Shown: piece after piece, positions 53,016 through 63,844 of the stretch
Numbering within the stretch: position 1 is the stretch's first letter
Layout: the number at the start of each line of letters is the position of its first letter
Assembly: GCA_000827325.1 (NCBI GenBank)
Contig: KN832872.1
Span: forward strand, 496,001-560,000
Source of the DNA: Oidiodendron maius Zn
Lineage: Eukaryota; Ascomycota; Leotiomycetes; Myxotrichaceae
Direction of reading: 5' to 3'
DNA: 64,000 bases
Translations under genes and position numbers: made by a program
Notes under the pieces: model-generated
Told to the model about the DNA's origin: nothing
Seen by the model: the letters and a program-made list of their open reading frames with translations, nothing else
Databases searched by the model: none

Positions 53016-54725
53016 ATGGCAGACGATACGAGCGACGTAATAACCCTCGACAACTTCGGCTCGAAGCTATCCAGGTTAGGTGCAGGTGACCGCAAACCCT
53101 TATACGGCCTCGTAGATATGGGCAGCAACGGGATCCGATTTTCCATATCTGAACTCGAGCCTGATCATTGCCGAATCCTCCCTTGCCTTTTCCGTGAACG
53201 GGCGGGCATATCACTCTATGACGCGTTGCACGAATCGAATGCTGGCTCGAAGGCGTTTCATTTCCCAGATGATACCATCAAAGCAGTCGCTGCCAAATTA
53301 GCTCGCTTTAAAGCCGTCTGCGACGGCTACGGCGTGCAGAAAGATCGCATTATCGTATTTGCCACGGAGGCAATGCGCACGGCGTTGAATAAAGATGCTA
53401 TGATGAAAGCCATTAAAGACGCCAGTGGGTTGACGGTAGATATCCTCAGCCCGCAAATGGAGAGTCTGTTTGGTGCTATGGGTGCAAGGAGCCCGTTCGG
53501 TGATGTGAGTGGATTGTTTATGGATCTAGGGGGAGGGAGTGTACAGATGACTTATGTGCCCTCCGGTTCGGGCGTTGCTGGTGAGGCTGCAAGGGCCGGA
53601 AGAAGCCTGCCATTCGGAGCCGCGAAGTTGACGGCTGCTCTAAGCTCCCAGGAGACTGCGGATGCCGCCAAGGCAGAGTTGATTAAAGGAATGAAAGATT
53701 CATTTAAAGCGCTCGTGAAGGAATTTCCTGATCTTGCGGATAATGTCAAGAATAAAGATGGAATCACGATTTATTTCTGCGGAGGCGGATTTCGTGGATA
53801 CGGCAATTGCTTAATGCATTCTGATCCCATTCAACCCTACCCTATTCCTGCGATCGGCGGATATACAGTACCCGGGCATCGATTTGAGCAGTGGAAGAAG
53901 ATGCTGGAGGCAAACAAAGAAGATGGCAAGATCTTCGGCATGTCTAAAAGGAGGCGAGAGCAGTTTCCTGCCATTGTCACAGTTGTCAGGGCTCTCATTG
54001 ATGCCGTGCCAAATATCAAGCAGGTGATATTCTGCAGTGGAGGCAACCGAGAGGGAGTTCTATACATGATACTACCCCCAGATATACGAGCACGATCGCC
54101 GTTAGCGCATCTTGGAGAAGCACCTGGATTTCCCAATGATAACGTTGCCGATAAAGTTGTGGATATACTTATCTCTGCTCTGCCAAAAGACTACCCAGAG
54201 ATATTCACACGCGATCTTCTCCTGTGCTTTGGTAAGCTCCTCTGGACTGATATGGGGAATACCCCAGAAGTCAATTCCGCGAGAGCTCTTCATGATCCTA
54301 TATCGTTTGCAAGTGTCCTTGGCTTCACCCACCAAGTGAGAGCTGTTCTCTCACTTACTCTCTGTGCACGCTGGGGTAATGACCTTGGTCCCATTGACAA
54401 GAATCTATTTGACAATCTTAGATTGCTCATAGGGCCTGAGTTGAGCTGGTGGTGCGATTATATTGGCAAGGTGTTAAACCTCCTGGCAACAGTGGTGCCT
54501 AATTGTCCTTCTGCGGTGGAACAATTAGACAAAATAATAGGATTGAGAGCTTCAACCCATGAGTCGGACTCGAAGAAGCAAAAGGTTGATATTAAACTGC
54601 ATGTCGCACTGAATTCCATATCAAGTAGTGAAGTTGGGGCTAATGACCTGGGGAATGGATTCGACAAAGTAGGAAAGGGCCTGCATCTTGGGTGGAAGGT
54701 CAAGATAGAGATTGGGAACTTGTAG
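53016..54725 (+). CDS. RTG2: RTG2-like protein of the Ppx/GppA exopolyphosphatase family
   Basis: Single exon, 569 residues. The actin-like ASKHA phosphatase fold is shown by YGLVDMGSNGIRFSISEL (first phosphate loop) and LFMDLGGGSVQMTYVP (second), plus IIVFATEAMRTA and ESLFGAMGA. FCGGGFRGYGNCLMH and QVIFCSGGNREGVLYMIL match yeast Rtg2, which senses mitochondrial state and lets Rtg1/Rtg3 enter the nucleus; it may keep nucleotide binding but its phosphatase activity is uncertain. Moulds lack clear Rtg1/Rtg3, so the role there is less defined, and polyphosphate or ppGpp-like hydrolysis is possible. Length close to the yeast protein (588). The gene lies 323 bases after the phospholipase C gene and 356 bases before the stop of the GH15-related gene; a polyphosphate link to the phosphorus genes is tempting but not shown. 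Confidence 0.93.
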   Translation: MADDTSDVITLDNFGSKLSRLGAGDRKPLYGLVDMGSNGIRFSISELEPDHCRILPCLFRERAGISLYDALHESNAGSKAFHFPDDTIKAVAAKLARFKAVCDGYGVQKDRIIVFATEAMRTALNKDAMMKAIKDASGLTVDILSPQMESLFGAMGARSPFGDVSGLFMDLGGGSVQMTYVPSGSGVAGEAARAGRSLPFGAAKLTAALSSQETADAAKAELIKGMKDSFKALVKEFPDLADNVKNKDGITIYFCGGGFRGYGNCLMHSDPIQPYPIPAIGGYTVPGHRFEQWKKMLEANKEDGKIFGMSKRRREQFPAIVTVVRALIDAVPNIKQVIFCSGGNREGVLYMILPPDIRARSPLAHLGEAPGFPNDNVADKVVDILISALPKDYPEIFTRDLLLCFGKLLWTDMGNTPEVNSARALHDPISFASVLGFTHQVRAVLSLTLCARWGNDLGPIDKNLFDNLRLLIGPELSWWCDYIGKVLNLLATVVPNCPSAVEQLDKIIGLRASTHESDSKKQKVDIKLHVALNSISSSEVGANDLGNGFDKVGKGLHLGWKVKIEIGNL

Positions 54726-55081
54726 CCTTCGCACCATTCGCTAATGCATGGTTGTCGAGTACGAGGGGCCTGAATAGGTGGGCAAATTATGCGGTGATAT
54801 GCTTCGTTGAATTCCAACTATGTAGCATTTTTGGATTCTAGCCTTGCGAGCATATTAGTTCCCATATCCACACTTAATTCGTATAGATCTGTCAAAGCGT
54901 TTAAGACGTTCTGGAGTAAAGAGAGGCAAGCGTCTCATTCATTGTAAGATACTAGTGAAGGTATCTATAGTAAGCCTAAAGCCAGTTTCATTTTTTTCCT
55001 GCTTTTTAGTTATAATCGCTTATCACGGCACCTCGATACTATCTATCTGCGAGTGACGTCTTTCAAGCCGTATGAAATAGA
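54726..55081. other. Convergent 3' region, no gene seen
   Basis: 356 bases between the stops of the RTG2-like and GH15-related genes. AT-rich; nothing recognised. Confidence 0.45.
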
Positions 55082-57359
55082 CTAACGCCTAGATTCAGTC
55101 GCCCTATCCAGGTTGAATGCGGCAGAGACAAGAGCAAGGTGGCTAAAGGCCTGCGGGGTGTTGCCCAGCTGCTCGCCACTCCTCGCGATCTCCTCCGAGA
55201 ACATTCCGAGGTGGTTCCCAAAACTCAACATGTTCTCGAATATATTGACCGCTTTGACGACGTATTTTGGTTCATACACGCCAGCCCTGGTCAGTGCCTC
55301 AACTAACCAGAATGTGCACATGGAAAAAGCGCCTTCTCGGCCACCAACGCCATCTTCAGACCGTGCTGTATTGTAACGGTAGACTAGACCTGTGGATGTA
55401 AGGCCGCCTTTTTCCGGAGACAGAAGGATTTTGTCGATTGTACGGATGAAGCGAGGATCGTTAGGAGAAATAAAAAAGACAAGGGGGGCGATGAGGACGC
55501 TGGAGTCGAGCACGTCGTTGCTCTCATAACTTTGAATAAAGCAGTCAAATTTGTCGCTGTATCCCTTCGTCATGATCTCCTCATGAATCTCGTCTCTGGC
55601 TGTAAGCCAGGCGTTGCGATTCGGACATGGCAAGCACCGCTTTTCAGCCAGACGAAGGCCGCGATCAAATGCTACCCAGAGCATGATCTTCGAGTAGACG
55701 AAATTTTGTTTTTTATTACGCACCTCCCAGATGGACATATCCGGGTCTAGAAAGTTAGAACAGTTCGCTGGAATCTGACAGATTTCTTACCTTTCCAGAT
55801 GGTCAAAACATAGTCTAGAACCTCCCGGACTGCGACCCATTGGTCCCACGTGACTGGCTTCCCGTATTTGTTGTAGAGGTAGATAGCGTCCATTAGCTCC
55901 CCGTAAATGTCGAATTGCTGATGGAATGCTGCCCCATTTCCAATGCGGACAGGTTTACTGTCTCGGTGGCCTGCTAGGTGGCTAAGTCGCATAAGCATGT
56001 GGGATCTTCTACTTCCGCCATGATTACTTACTCAAGTTCAATCTCGGGAATATCGGTTTCGCCACGAATTGTGAACATTATTGGCAAAGCACCTTCAGGT
56101 GATCTTGAGTGACGAAGTCGCTCGCTTATGAAATGCATGTAGGCGTCTGCTTCTTCGGTGAAGCCCATTCGAAGAAGGATATAGATAGTGAAACTTGAGT
56201 CGCGAACCCAGCAATACCGGTAGTCCCAGTTTCTGAAATTTTTAGTAAGAAACGTTGTTCTATTAGAGGATGACTTACCTCACGCCGCCGATATCTTCAG
56301 GTATAGAGAACGTCGGTGCGGCAACGATTGCACCAGTTGGTTCGAACGTTAAAAGTTTCAACACAAGCAAGCTTCTGCAAACAATTTCTCTCCACCGACC
56401 TTTATACTTAGCCTTCGAGATCCAATTATACCAGTACGACTGCGTGTCATGCTGCTGTTGATCAAGAATTTGAGTAGTTATGGTTTTGGTAATATGATTC
56501 GGCAGGTTATTCCGGAGAACAAAAGAGACCGCTTGGCCCTCTTGAAGATGGATATGCGCCTTTACTCCTTCACCCAACATATGATCCCTTTTCTCCTTGG
56601 TGAAGATTACAGCAGGGCAAGATTCGGTATCCTCCTCGCCATGGTCGATTGTCACATCTAGCTGAAGCCTGACATCTTTGCTGGTGAACTCTACCGTCTT
56701 AGATTCAACGGTCCCAGGCGGGTGGTTGGGCATCACGATCTTCACCGTATGACCCGCACGACCATAATCAAAGGAAGGGAAGATCTCGACATCTACAACA
56801 AATACTGTCAGCTATACGCTTTGCACCTATAAAACATGCTCACCCAGGTCGAAGCTTCCACGGATACACTCTACCCGTCGAACCAGCCACTTCTTCAGCT
56901 CGTCGGGTACCATAACAGCCTCCCGGAAAGACAGCTGCTTGTCTCTTCTGTCAATGACATGCTGGCTCTTGGGACGGGGAAAGAAGTCGATCAGATCCAC
57001 AACACCATCTTCATGAATATACCTAGTCTGAAGGATATTGGAGGAAGGAAGGTATTGCTGTTTTGTGGTGCAAGAAATATGCTGCGGGGGAGCAATGCTG
57101 AAGTGTCCGCCCTTGTCCTTGTCAAGCATTCGGCAAAAGATGGAGGGAGAATCAAAGTCTGGCCTGGATAGGGTGTTAAGTGAGCCCAGGATTAGATCCC
57201 CGAGCGGGGTACCGAAGCTTACCAGCACATGAAATCAATGCTCCCATCGATACCCACCATGGCACAAGTGTGCATGTTCCCAATCAACCCATAGTTCTCT
57301 ATCGGCAGATAGCCAGTAGCATGGCGGTGAGTAGACTGCATAGATGTGTGGGATGGCAT
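55082..57359 (-). CDS. GH15-related glycoside hydrolase (trehalase/glucoamylase-like)
   Basis: Six exons, 57359-57223, 57163-56844, 56792-56279, 56232-56032, 55981-55791 and 55746-55082; introns of 44-59 bases; 675 residues. The N-terminus reads [13 protein letters not shown] then [20 protein letters not shown] and [19 protein letters not shown], the standard beginning of cytosolic GH15-related proteins; there is no signal peptide. Key splice products are [18 protein letters not shown] (the (alpha/alpha)6 barrel substrate-site motif), [20 protein letters not shown] and [13 protein letters not shown] (the latter holding a candidate catalytic Glu in SIWEVR). Actinobacterial relatives are trehalases and others glucoamylases, so substrate is open. 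The last exon covers [19 protein letters not shown] and [11 protein letters not shown]. The start at 57359 follows a TGCGGGACT repeat in the leader and is divergent from the transporter gene at 58432. Confidence 0.92.
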
Positions 57360-58431
57360 GTCCAGCGGGGCATGCGGGACTTGCGGGACTTGCGGGATTC
57401 AGCTCTACTCTTGAGAGACAAGGTAGAAAGTTGGTGGTTGAAGAGAGTAAGGGAAGATGGGGTGAACAAAATAAGAGAGATTCGATGTTGTGGTCGATCT
57501 GTTACCTACAACGTGGTTTCCGAAGGAGTCTCGGACTTTATGCTACTTACACGAGGGCCTGGGATTGGCTGTGGCCGACGAGGCTGCTTCTCCTCTTTCC
57601 AAACAGCTGTTGACGTTCACGATCCCGTCAGTTGCTGACACTGCGTCATTGGCCCGCCGTTCCTGCAGATGGGCACGTGAGAGCCCAGAGAAATCACACG
57701 TGACCTGGTATTACCTGCCCTGGTATCTCGGTACCCTGGCCTGGCTCTGTCCCATCTTCCATCTCGATTCCAGATCTGTTGCCCCTAGCTAGAAGAACGA
57801 GATTTGTCCGGGATGGGCATCGCCGGATAAGGGAACCCGCCCTATGTGCCCTGCGTGCCCTAAGTCCTGGGTTGCGGCTTACTCTCGTGGCCCCTTTGCG
57901 CAGTCTCGGCTGTGAAGTGAGCAGGCTTGGACAAAACGGAATATCAGCACCAGGAACTGAGACGTAACGTTTGAGAGTTAAGAATAGACCTGCATGTCCG
58001 TCGATACTCTGCGGCAGAGCGAAAACTCTCAACACATCTCGATCGGCGGCGCGACGGCCGGCGCAGAGAAGCGCACATTCGCTGCACACGCACTCCATCG
58101 ATCGGATTACCCAGCGTCGCCGTCCCCTTGGCACCAAAGCTGTACGTAGACAATTCCAGACTTCACTGCCGCCCTGCTAGCAACGTCAAGGCTTCTCCAC
58201 AGCACCTCCCTAGGACGCCAATTGCCCGCGACGGCTTCCTAGCGGCGGCTGACTCGGCGGCCGCGCTGGGAAACATTGGTGGCCGATCGCTCCCTGTTGT
58301 TACAGTACAGTATTTGATCTTCCCTGCGCGTGGCAGATTGCCCAAAGCAACCAGACCCCATATTGCACCAAGTGGTCCTAGTGCCACTAGGGCTGTCTGT
58401 ATTGAAACCACCCCCATGGCTGAAGTGAAGA
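57360..58431. promoter_or_regulatory. Divergent upstream region
   Basis: 1.07 kb between the GH15-related start (minus) and the TPT-family transporter start (plus). It contains a TGCGGGACT minirepeat at 57373-57399 and CACGTG boxes near 57673 and 57697 (the second as CACACGTGACC). Many overlapping open frames, none with family resemblance. Confidence 0.5.
57373..57399. repeat. Three tandem 9-base units
   Basis: TGCGGGACT at 57373-57381 and 57382-57390, then TGCGGGATT at 57391-57399 (one change). It lies in the leader of the GH15-related gene. Confidence 0.8.
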
Positions 58432-61400
58432 ATGGCCGATCTTGCACCTCCTAATTCCTCTTCCACCGTCGCCGTGGCACCCGCGTCCGCCCGTTCGCGT
58501 CCGACGACTCTCCTTCCGCAACCTTCGATCCCTCTCGTGCCCTTGACCTCCTCGACTGCCGACTACCACCTCGAAGCTCCTGATGCGGTGGCCGCGTTCG
58601 CAGGCGTCCAGGGTTCCGATCTCGACATGGAGCCTTCGAGCTCAGGACATCGGCGGCGGCGGAGCAGCTTGATGAACAGTCTCGATGCCTCGGCGCACGC
58701 GAAGTCCAAGCGGCCTCACAGGAGCCCCGGCGGGGGGGACCGGATCCCAGAAGAGGCAAAGCATGGAGGTGGAGGCGACGAAGAACAGAGCACGAGCGAC
58801 AACGTGGAGCTGGATGCCATCTCTGACGATGAAGACCTAGAAGATGACGAGGAGACCGGCTTGACAGGCAAGGACAAGCAGAGGCGGAAGAAGAGACGCC
58901 GAAGAAATACCCTACTTGATCAGAGAATTGCTAGCGATGGCCGTGTCACGACAGAGGAGAAGGAGGAGGCTAATAAGAGCGTCGTCAAGAGCATCTTGGT
59001 CAATGTGTCCCTGATCGGCTTGTGGTATCTCTTCTCGCTCTCGATATCCATTGTCCGTCCCTTGTTTCCGCAATTCTATGTCCAACNNNNNNNNNNNNNN
59101 NNNNNNNNNNNNNNNNNNNNNNNNNNNNNNNNNNNNNNNNNNNNNNNNNNNNNNNNNNNNNNNNNNNNNNNNNNNNNNNNNNNNNNNNNNNNNNNNNNNN
59201 NNNNNNNNNNNNNNNNNNNNNNNNNNNNNNNNNNNNNNNNNNNNNNNNNNNNNNNNNNNNNNNNNNNNNNNNNNNNNNNNNNNNNNNNNNNNNNNNNNNN
59301 NNNNNNNNNNNNNNNNNNNNNNNNNNNNNNNNNNNNNNNNNNNNNNNNNNNNNNNNNNNNNNNNNNNNNNNNNNNNNNNNNNNNNNNNNNNNNNNNNNNN
59401 NNNNNNNNNNNNNNNNNNNNNNNNNNNNNNNNNNNNNNNNNNNNNNNNNNNNNNNNNNNNNNNNNNNNNNNNNNNNNNNNNNNNNNNNNNNNNNNNNNNN
59501 NNNNNNNNNNNNNNNNNNNNNNNNNNNNNNNNNNNNNNNNNNNNNNNNNNNNNNNNNNNNNNNNNNNNNNNNNNNNNNNNNNNNNNNNNNNNNNNNNNNN
59601 NNNNNNNNNNNNNNNNNNNNNNNNNNNNNNNNNNNNNNNNNNNNNNNNNNNNNNNNNNNNNNNNNNNNNNNNNNNNNNNNNNNNNNNNNNNNNNNNNNNN
59701 NNNNNNNNNNNNNNNNNNNNNNNNNNNNNNNNNNNNNNNNNNNNNNNNNNNNNNNNNNNNNNNNNNNNNNNNNNNNNNNNNNNNNNNNNNNNNNNNNNNN
59801 NNNNNNNNNNNNNNNNNNNNNNNNNNNNNNNNNNNNNNNNNNNNNNNNNNNNNNNNNNNNNNNNNNNNNNNNNNNNNNNNNNNNNNNNNNNNNNNNNNNN
59901 NNNNNNNNNNNNNNNNNNNNNNNNNNNNCACAGGAGCCCCGGCGGGGGGGACCGGATCCCAGAAGAGGCAAAGCATGGAGGTGGAGGCGACGAAGAACAG
60001 AGCACGAGCGACAACGTGGAGCTGGATGCCATCTCTGACGATGAAGACCTAGAAGATGACGAGGAGACCGGCTTGACAGGCAAGGACAAGCAGAGGCGGA
60101 AGAAGAGACGCCGAAGAAATACCCTACTTGATCAGAGAATTGCTAGCGATGGCCGTGTCACGACAGAGGAGAAGGAGGAGGCTAATAAGAGCGTCGTCAA
60201 GAGCATCTTGGTCAATGTGTCCCTGATCGGCTTGTGGTATCTCTTCTCGCTCTCGATATCCATTGTCCGTCCCTTGTTTCCGCAATTCTATGTCCAACAA
60301 GATACTAACGCGTTGCAGTATAACAAGTGGATGTTTGATCCAGAACATCTTGACTTCCCCTTCCCCCTCTTCACAACTTGCGTCCACATGATCGTGCAAT
60401 TTTGCCTCGCATCTCTTGTCCTTTTCTTCCTCCCACAGTTCCGCCCTCGAGGTGACTCCATCTCCAACCCGCAGAATGCACACTCGGAGGCAGATCGAAT
60501 TCAACACGTTGAGGAATCGACAAAGCCTTTGATGACGAAGATGTTTTACCTTACGCGTATTGGGCCGTGTGGAATGGCGACTGGGCTGGATATTGGCCTT
60601 GGGAATATGTCTCTGAAGCTCATCACCCTCACATTCTACAGTTCGTTCCATTCTCACTCGTCCAGAAATTAGTGCTAACATCTTTGTAGCAATGTGCAAG
60701 TCATCATCCCTCGCGTTCGTCCTTTTGTTCGCCTTCGTCTTCCGCCTCGAGACTCCTTCATGGCGCCTCATTGCCATCATTGCTACCATGACTGCTGGGG
60801 TGGTCATGATGGTGGCCGGCGAAATAAAATTCTCGGCCTTGGGCTTCATCCTCGTCATTTCCGCTGCTTTTTTCTCCGGCTTTCGCTGGGGACTCACACA
60901 GATCCTCCTCCTTCGCAACCCCGCCACCTCTAACCCTTTCTCCTCAATATTCTACCTCGCTCCCGTCATGTTTCTCTCTCTGCTCATACTCGCTGTCCCC
61001 GTCGAAGGCTTCCCTGCTCTCTTCCAGGCCCTAGGCAACCTCATCGAACAAAAAGGGCCAATCTTAGGACCCTGCGTCCTCCTATTCCCAGGCACAATAG
61101 CCTTCTGCATGACAGCTTCCGAGTTTGCTCTCCTCAAACGCACAAGCGTCGTCACACTCTCCATCGCAGGTATCTTCAAGGAAGTCGTCACAATCTCCGC
61201 GGCGGGTATCGTGTTCGGGGATAAACTTACTCCTGTCAACATCTCTGGCCTGTTTGTCACGATTGGTGCTATCGCTGCATATAACTGGATCAAGATCAGC
61301 AAGATGAGGGATGATGCAATGAAGGAGGCTCATAAGAACCGCATCGATGCAGATGATGATCGAGATAGCGGCAGTGATGCCGACGGCGAGAGTGAGGAAG

Positions 61401-61582
61401 AAGAAGACTGGGGAAGGCGGGACGACAACTATATTACGAGTGACGGGGATATTCTCCCTAGTTCGAGCAGAACCGAGCCCAGAAGTGCAGTCAGTCCGAT
61501 GTCTCATGCCGATGGCCATCTTCACCCTAGCAAGGCACAGATGGAGGCGTTGGCTGCTAGCAAAAGGGAACTCAGTGATTGA
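58432..61582 (+). CDS. TPT-family sugar-phosphate/nucleotide-sugar transporter, split by assembly gap
   Basis: The gene begins at 58432; if the duplicated 370 bases around the N run are collapsed the exons are 58432-59052 (equivalent end 60264 in the second copy), 60319-60640 and 60690-61582, giving 611 residues. Introns: GTCCGT to TTGCAG with a perfect TACTAAC branch (60265-60318), and 60641-60689. The first splice gives LFSLSISIYNKWMFDPEH, the signature of triose-phosphate-translocator-type drug/metabolite transporters; the second gives LTFYTMCKSSSLAFVLLF. About 10 membrane helices follow, with FKEVVTISAAGIVFGDKLTP near the end. The first 190 residues are polar with a Lys/Arg run, and the tail is acidic and Ser-rich, as in the large fungal DUF250 Golgi proteins. 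Substrate unknown. A 746-residue frame read straight through the Ns is an artefact. Confidence 0.88.
58717..59086 (+). repeat. 370-base direct repeat, first copy (gap flank)
   Basis: Identical, base for base as far as I could compare, to 59929-60298 (offset 1212). The copy stops exactly where the N run begins, inside the first exon and intron of the transporter gene, which points to overlapping contig ends that were not merged. Confidence 0.9.
59087..59928. other. Assembly gap (842 Ns)
   Basis: A run of 842 Ns. Because both flanks carry the same 370 bases, the true distance is probably negative and the gap spurious. Confidence 0.95.
59929..60298 (+). repeat. 370-base direct repeat, second copy (gap flank)
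   Basis: Second copy of 58717-59086, starting directly after the N run. It reads on without a break into the intron end and second exon of the transporter gene, so this is the copy that is joined to the true downstream sequence. Confidence 0.9.
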
Positions 61583-61968
61583 TAAGTTGTGGGTAGATCT
61601 CTAGAGAATTGTATAATATGGTCCTGCATCGGGTTGTCGGGTTGGGCCGGTTGTGCATACAGGTACACGGCGTTCTTTACACCACATCATGCATGGCGTA
61701 GTCCACGGACGCGTCTTTCATTTGCATAGAATCTCGAATATAAGATTTCCTATCTCGGAATTATTGGAATGTTTCACGTACATTGTGTTTAATTGTGACA
61801 GTGAAGTCCTATAGGGTTTTCTATAAGCCATCGCGCAGCCCACTTTCGTCTCCGCAGCTGCAGCTGTGACCGGCTTTCCCAACCAGAATCTCAGTACGAC
61901 GGTGACACTCTCGTTACCATTCTACTAGCCCTTATATCGCTGAACCGTTACGCCCCCATATTCGTACC
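61583..61968. other. Convergent 3' region, no gene seen
   Basis: 386 bases between the stops of the transporter and RBM42-type genes. CAGCTGCAGCTG near 61857 is a short palindrome. Nothing else recognised. Confidence 0.45.
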
Positions 61969-63021
61969 CTAACCTAACACCCTCAGACCACCCTTAGTCT
62001 TACTTCCTGCCTTCTGCACACCTGCACCCGTCTTATCCTTATGATCACTTCCACCCTTCCCCTTATTCTTACCCTTTCCGTTCCTCTTATTATCCTTCGG
62101 CGTGACTGCCTTGATTTCCGTAGTACTTCTCCGTAATAGGACAGGGTGACTACCGATATACTTCCCCTGCATATCCCTCGCGGCTTGGAAGAAATCGTCC
62201 CCGTCACTAAAACTCACAAACCCATACCCCTTGCTCTTCGTCGTCCGCTTGTCCCTGATGACCCGCGCTTTCTGCACGCTCGGCCAGCGCGAGAAGGCCT
62301 TATGTAGTACATCATCAGTGACCTCGCCTGCCAAGTTGCCCACGAAAAGTCGAAAGTGCGCGGGGTCCCATTCCAGAAGGGAGGAGTCTGTCCATTGAGT
62401 ACCTCCGCCGGAACGGACCACTGTCTTCTGGTTCGTTTTCGAGTCTGATACAATTGACGCTACACCTGTATCATTGTGCGCGGCGGATGTCAGCGCCGCC
62501 GAGCTCATGGATGCGTCAGATCGACCGCCTAATGGTGCTGCATTGGCGCTCGTCGCCGACCCAGCTCCTTCACCTGCGGGATATCGTTTGGCCGCCCCCG
62601 AGTAGCCGTTAGAGCTGGACGGGGCATCTTTGCCGGCGTATGCGGATTGCCACTGTGCAATCTGTGCTGCCATCTCTGGGTCGTCATCAAAGCCTCTCTC
62701 GGTGGGCGGCGCAAACGGATTTCGAATCTGGGGCGCGGCGCCATATGAAGAGTCTTGGTGAGGAGTTGCGGAGTATGCATTGTATGATGGTTGTTGGTAT
62801 GTAGAAGGAGAGTCGTAAGAGCCGTAACTCGACTGCGAAGGTGCAGCTACGGATCTAGGCGCGAAGCCCCCGAAGCTGCTGTAAGCAGCGCCTCGCCCTG
62901 CATTGCTGCTTGATGGGTAGGCCGGTTTATGAGATGGTACTGAGGAAGGCGGTGGTCGCGCGGGGAGAGAAGGATGTGGTGAGGACGTGGACTCGAGACC
63001 TGGTGGTGGTGGATAGGACAT
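61969..63021 (-). CDS. RBM42-type RNA-binding protein with one RRM
   Basis: Single exon, 350 residues. The first 200 residues are Pro/Ser/Tyr/Gly-rich and disordered (MSYPPPPGLESTSS). The RRM covers about residues 220-305 with RNP2 LFVGNL and RNP1 KGYGFVSF, preceded by the RBM42-specific DSSLLEWDPAHFRLFVGNLA. The tail is Lys/Gly-rich. Human RBM42 binds hnRNP K and mRNA and is linked to splicing and stress granules; the fungal role is not established. Length and layout match fungal members. Confidence 0.92.
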   Translation of the reverse strand: MSYPPPPGLESTSSPHPSLPARPPPSSVPSHKPAYPSSSNAGRGAAYSSFGGFAPRSVAAPSQSSYGSYDSPSTYQQPSYNAYSATPHQDSSYGAAPQIRNPFAPPTERGFDDDPEMAAQIAQWQSAYAGKDAPSSSNGYSGAAKRYPAGEGAGSATSANAAPLGGRSDASMSSAALTSAAHNDTGVASIVSDSKTNQKTVVRSGGGTQWTDSSLLEWDPAHFRLFVGNLAGEVTDDVLHKAFSRWPSVQKARVIRDKRTTKSKGYGFVSFSDGDDFFQAARDMQGKYIGSHPVLLRRSTTEIKAVTPKDNKRNGKGKNKGKGGSDHKDKTGAGVQKAGSKTKGGLRVLG

Positions 63022-63830
63022 GATGAATTGCTGGACGTTTTCTCAATGATTTGAGTTAGACGTACCTCTGGCGCCTCTTGGCGCAGTGATCTCTAGGATT
63101 TGAGGAGCGCCGAGGCTTCAGATCAGCACGACTGTGGTATTGTAGAGGACTTCTGGTTTGGTTGGATGGCGTTACGCAGTTGCCACGATAGGGCAGAAGT
63201 TTTGATGTCGGGTTACTACCTGCTGGCGCGAGGCTCCGCAAACACAACCTTGCTGCCTTGAAGTCTGAGGCCATATTTTCGTCTGTTACCTTAGTCATCT
63301 CTTAGTCAATTGTCACTCCTGAAGCTGCTGAATTACAGTAGTTAAATTAAATGTGCCTCAGGCATTAAATTCTTGATGCCTTATCTTGGTGGGATGACGG
63401 AAGGTGGGGTGATGAAGAAGGGATAATTGAGATGAATGCCAACAGAGTCAAAAGACTCCAATCTATAGATTGAATGCTGCGATAGGGAATATATGTAACC
63501 ATTCAATGACTCTCCAATAGCTCCTCGTATACACTGCCATTCCATCGCCTGCGACCGGCAACCTGAAACCTCATCTCCTCCACGCGCGGTTTTCTAATCG
63601 CCCAAGGCCAAATGTGTCCGCAATTGCTTACTGAGTGTCGTGCAGCCAGCCGGATTATTCGCCCAACAACCGTTTTGGGTCGTAGCTGCAATTCTTCTTC
63701 TTCCGTCTTCCTTCTTCCTCCCAAACTCCTCAAACACCACTGAACCTTGCTGCTGGTACGCAACATCGACCACCCGCACCACTGCTGCTGACCCAATCCC
63801 CCCGTGCAGAACCCATTGAAGCTATCCATC
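63022..63830. promoter_or_regulatory. Divergent upstream region of RBM42-type gene
   Basis: 809 bases upstream of the RBM42-type gene and of the possible gene at 63831. It includes the small ORF at 63056-63298. From about 63690 it is CT-rich (TTCTTCTTCTTCCGTCTTCC), fitting a promoter for a plus-strand gene. Confidence 0.45.
63056..63298 (-). CDS. Small basic ORF upstream of RBM42-type gene, uncertain
   Basis: 80 codons from an ATG at 63298, ending 35 bases before the RBM42-type start on the same strand. MASDFKAARLCLRSLAPA then a Ser/Arg-rich stretch looks like a mitochondrial presequence, yet no downstream exon is available because the RBM42-type gene begins at once. It could be an upstream ORF in the leader of that gene, a tiny protein, or chance. 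Confidence 0.3.
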   Translation of the reverse strand: MTKVTDENMASDFKAARLCLRSLAPAGSNPTSKLLPYRGNCVTPSNQTRSPLQYHSRADLKPRRSSNPRDHCAKRRQRYV

Positions 63831-63844
63831 ATGAGCGGACCAAC
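63831..63844 (+). CDS. Possible first exon of a gene running out of the window
   Basis: ATGAGCGGACCAAC followed directly by a consensus donor GTGAGT, after a CT-rich leader. A very short first exon (MSGPT) with the rest spliced beyond 64000 would be normal for moulds. The family cannot be told. No further coding exon was identified up to 64000. Confidence 0.3.

Noticed and set aside
58912-60089. Several ORFs of more than 300 codons spanning the N run, on both strands
   Set aside because: They exist only because unknown bases are read as open; none has support outside the gap flanks.
58717-60298. A real tandem duplication within the transporter gene
   Set aside because: The identity is complete and both copies stop at the N run, which is what unmerged contig ends look like; a real duplication would give a broken protein.
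60124-60927. 267-codon minus-strand ORF
   Set aside because: Antisense to the transporter exons and crosses its intron; a shadow.
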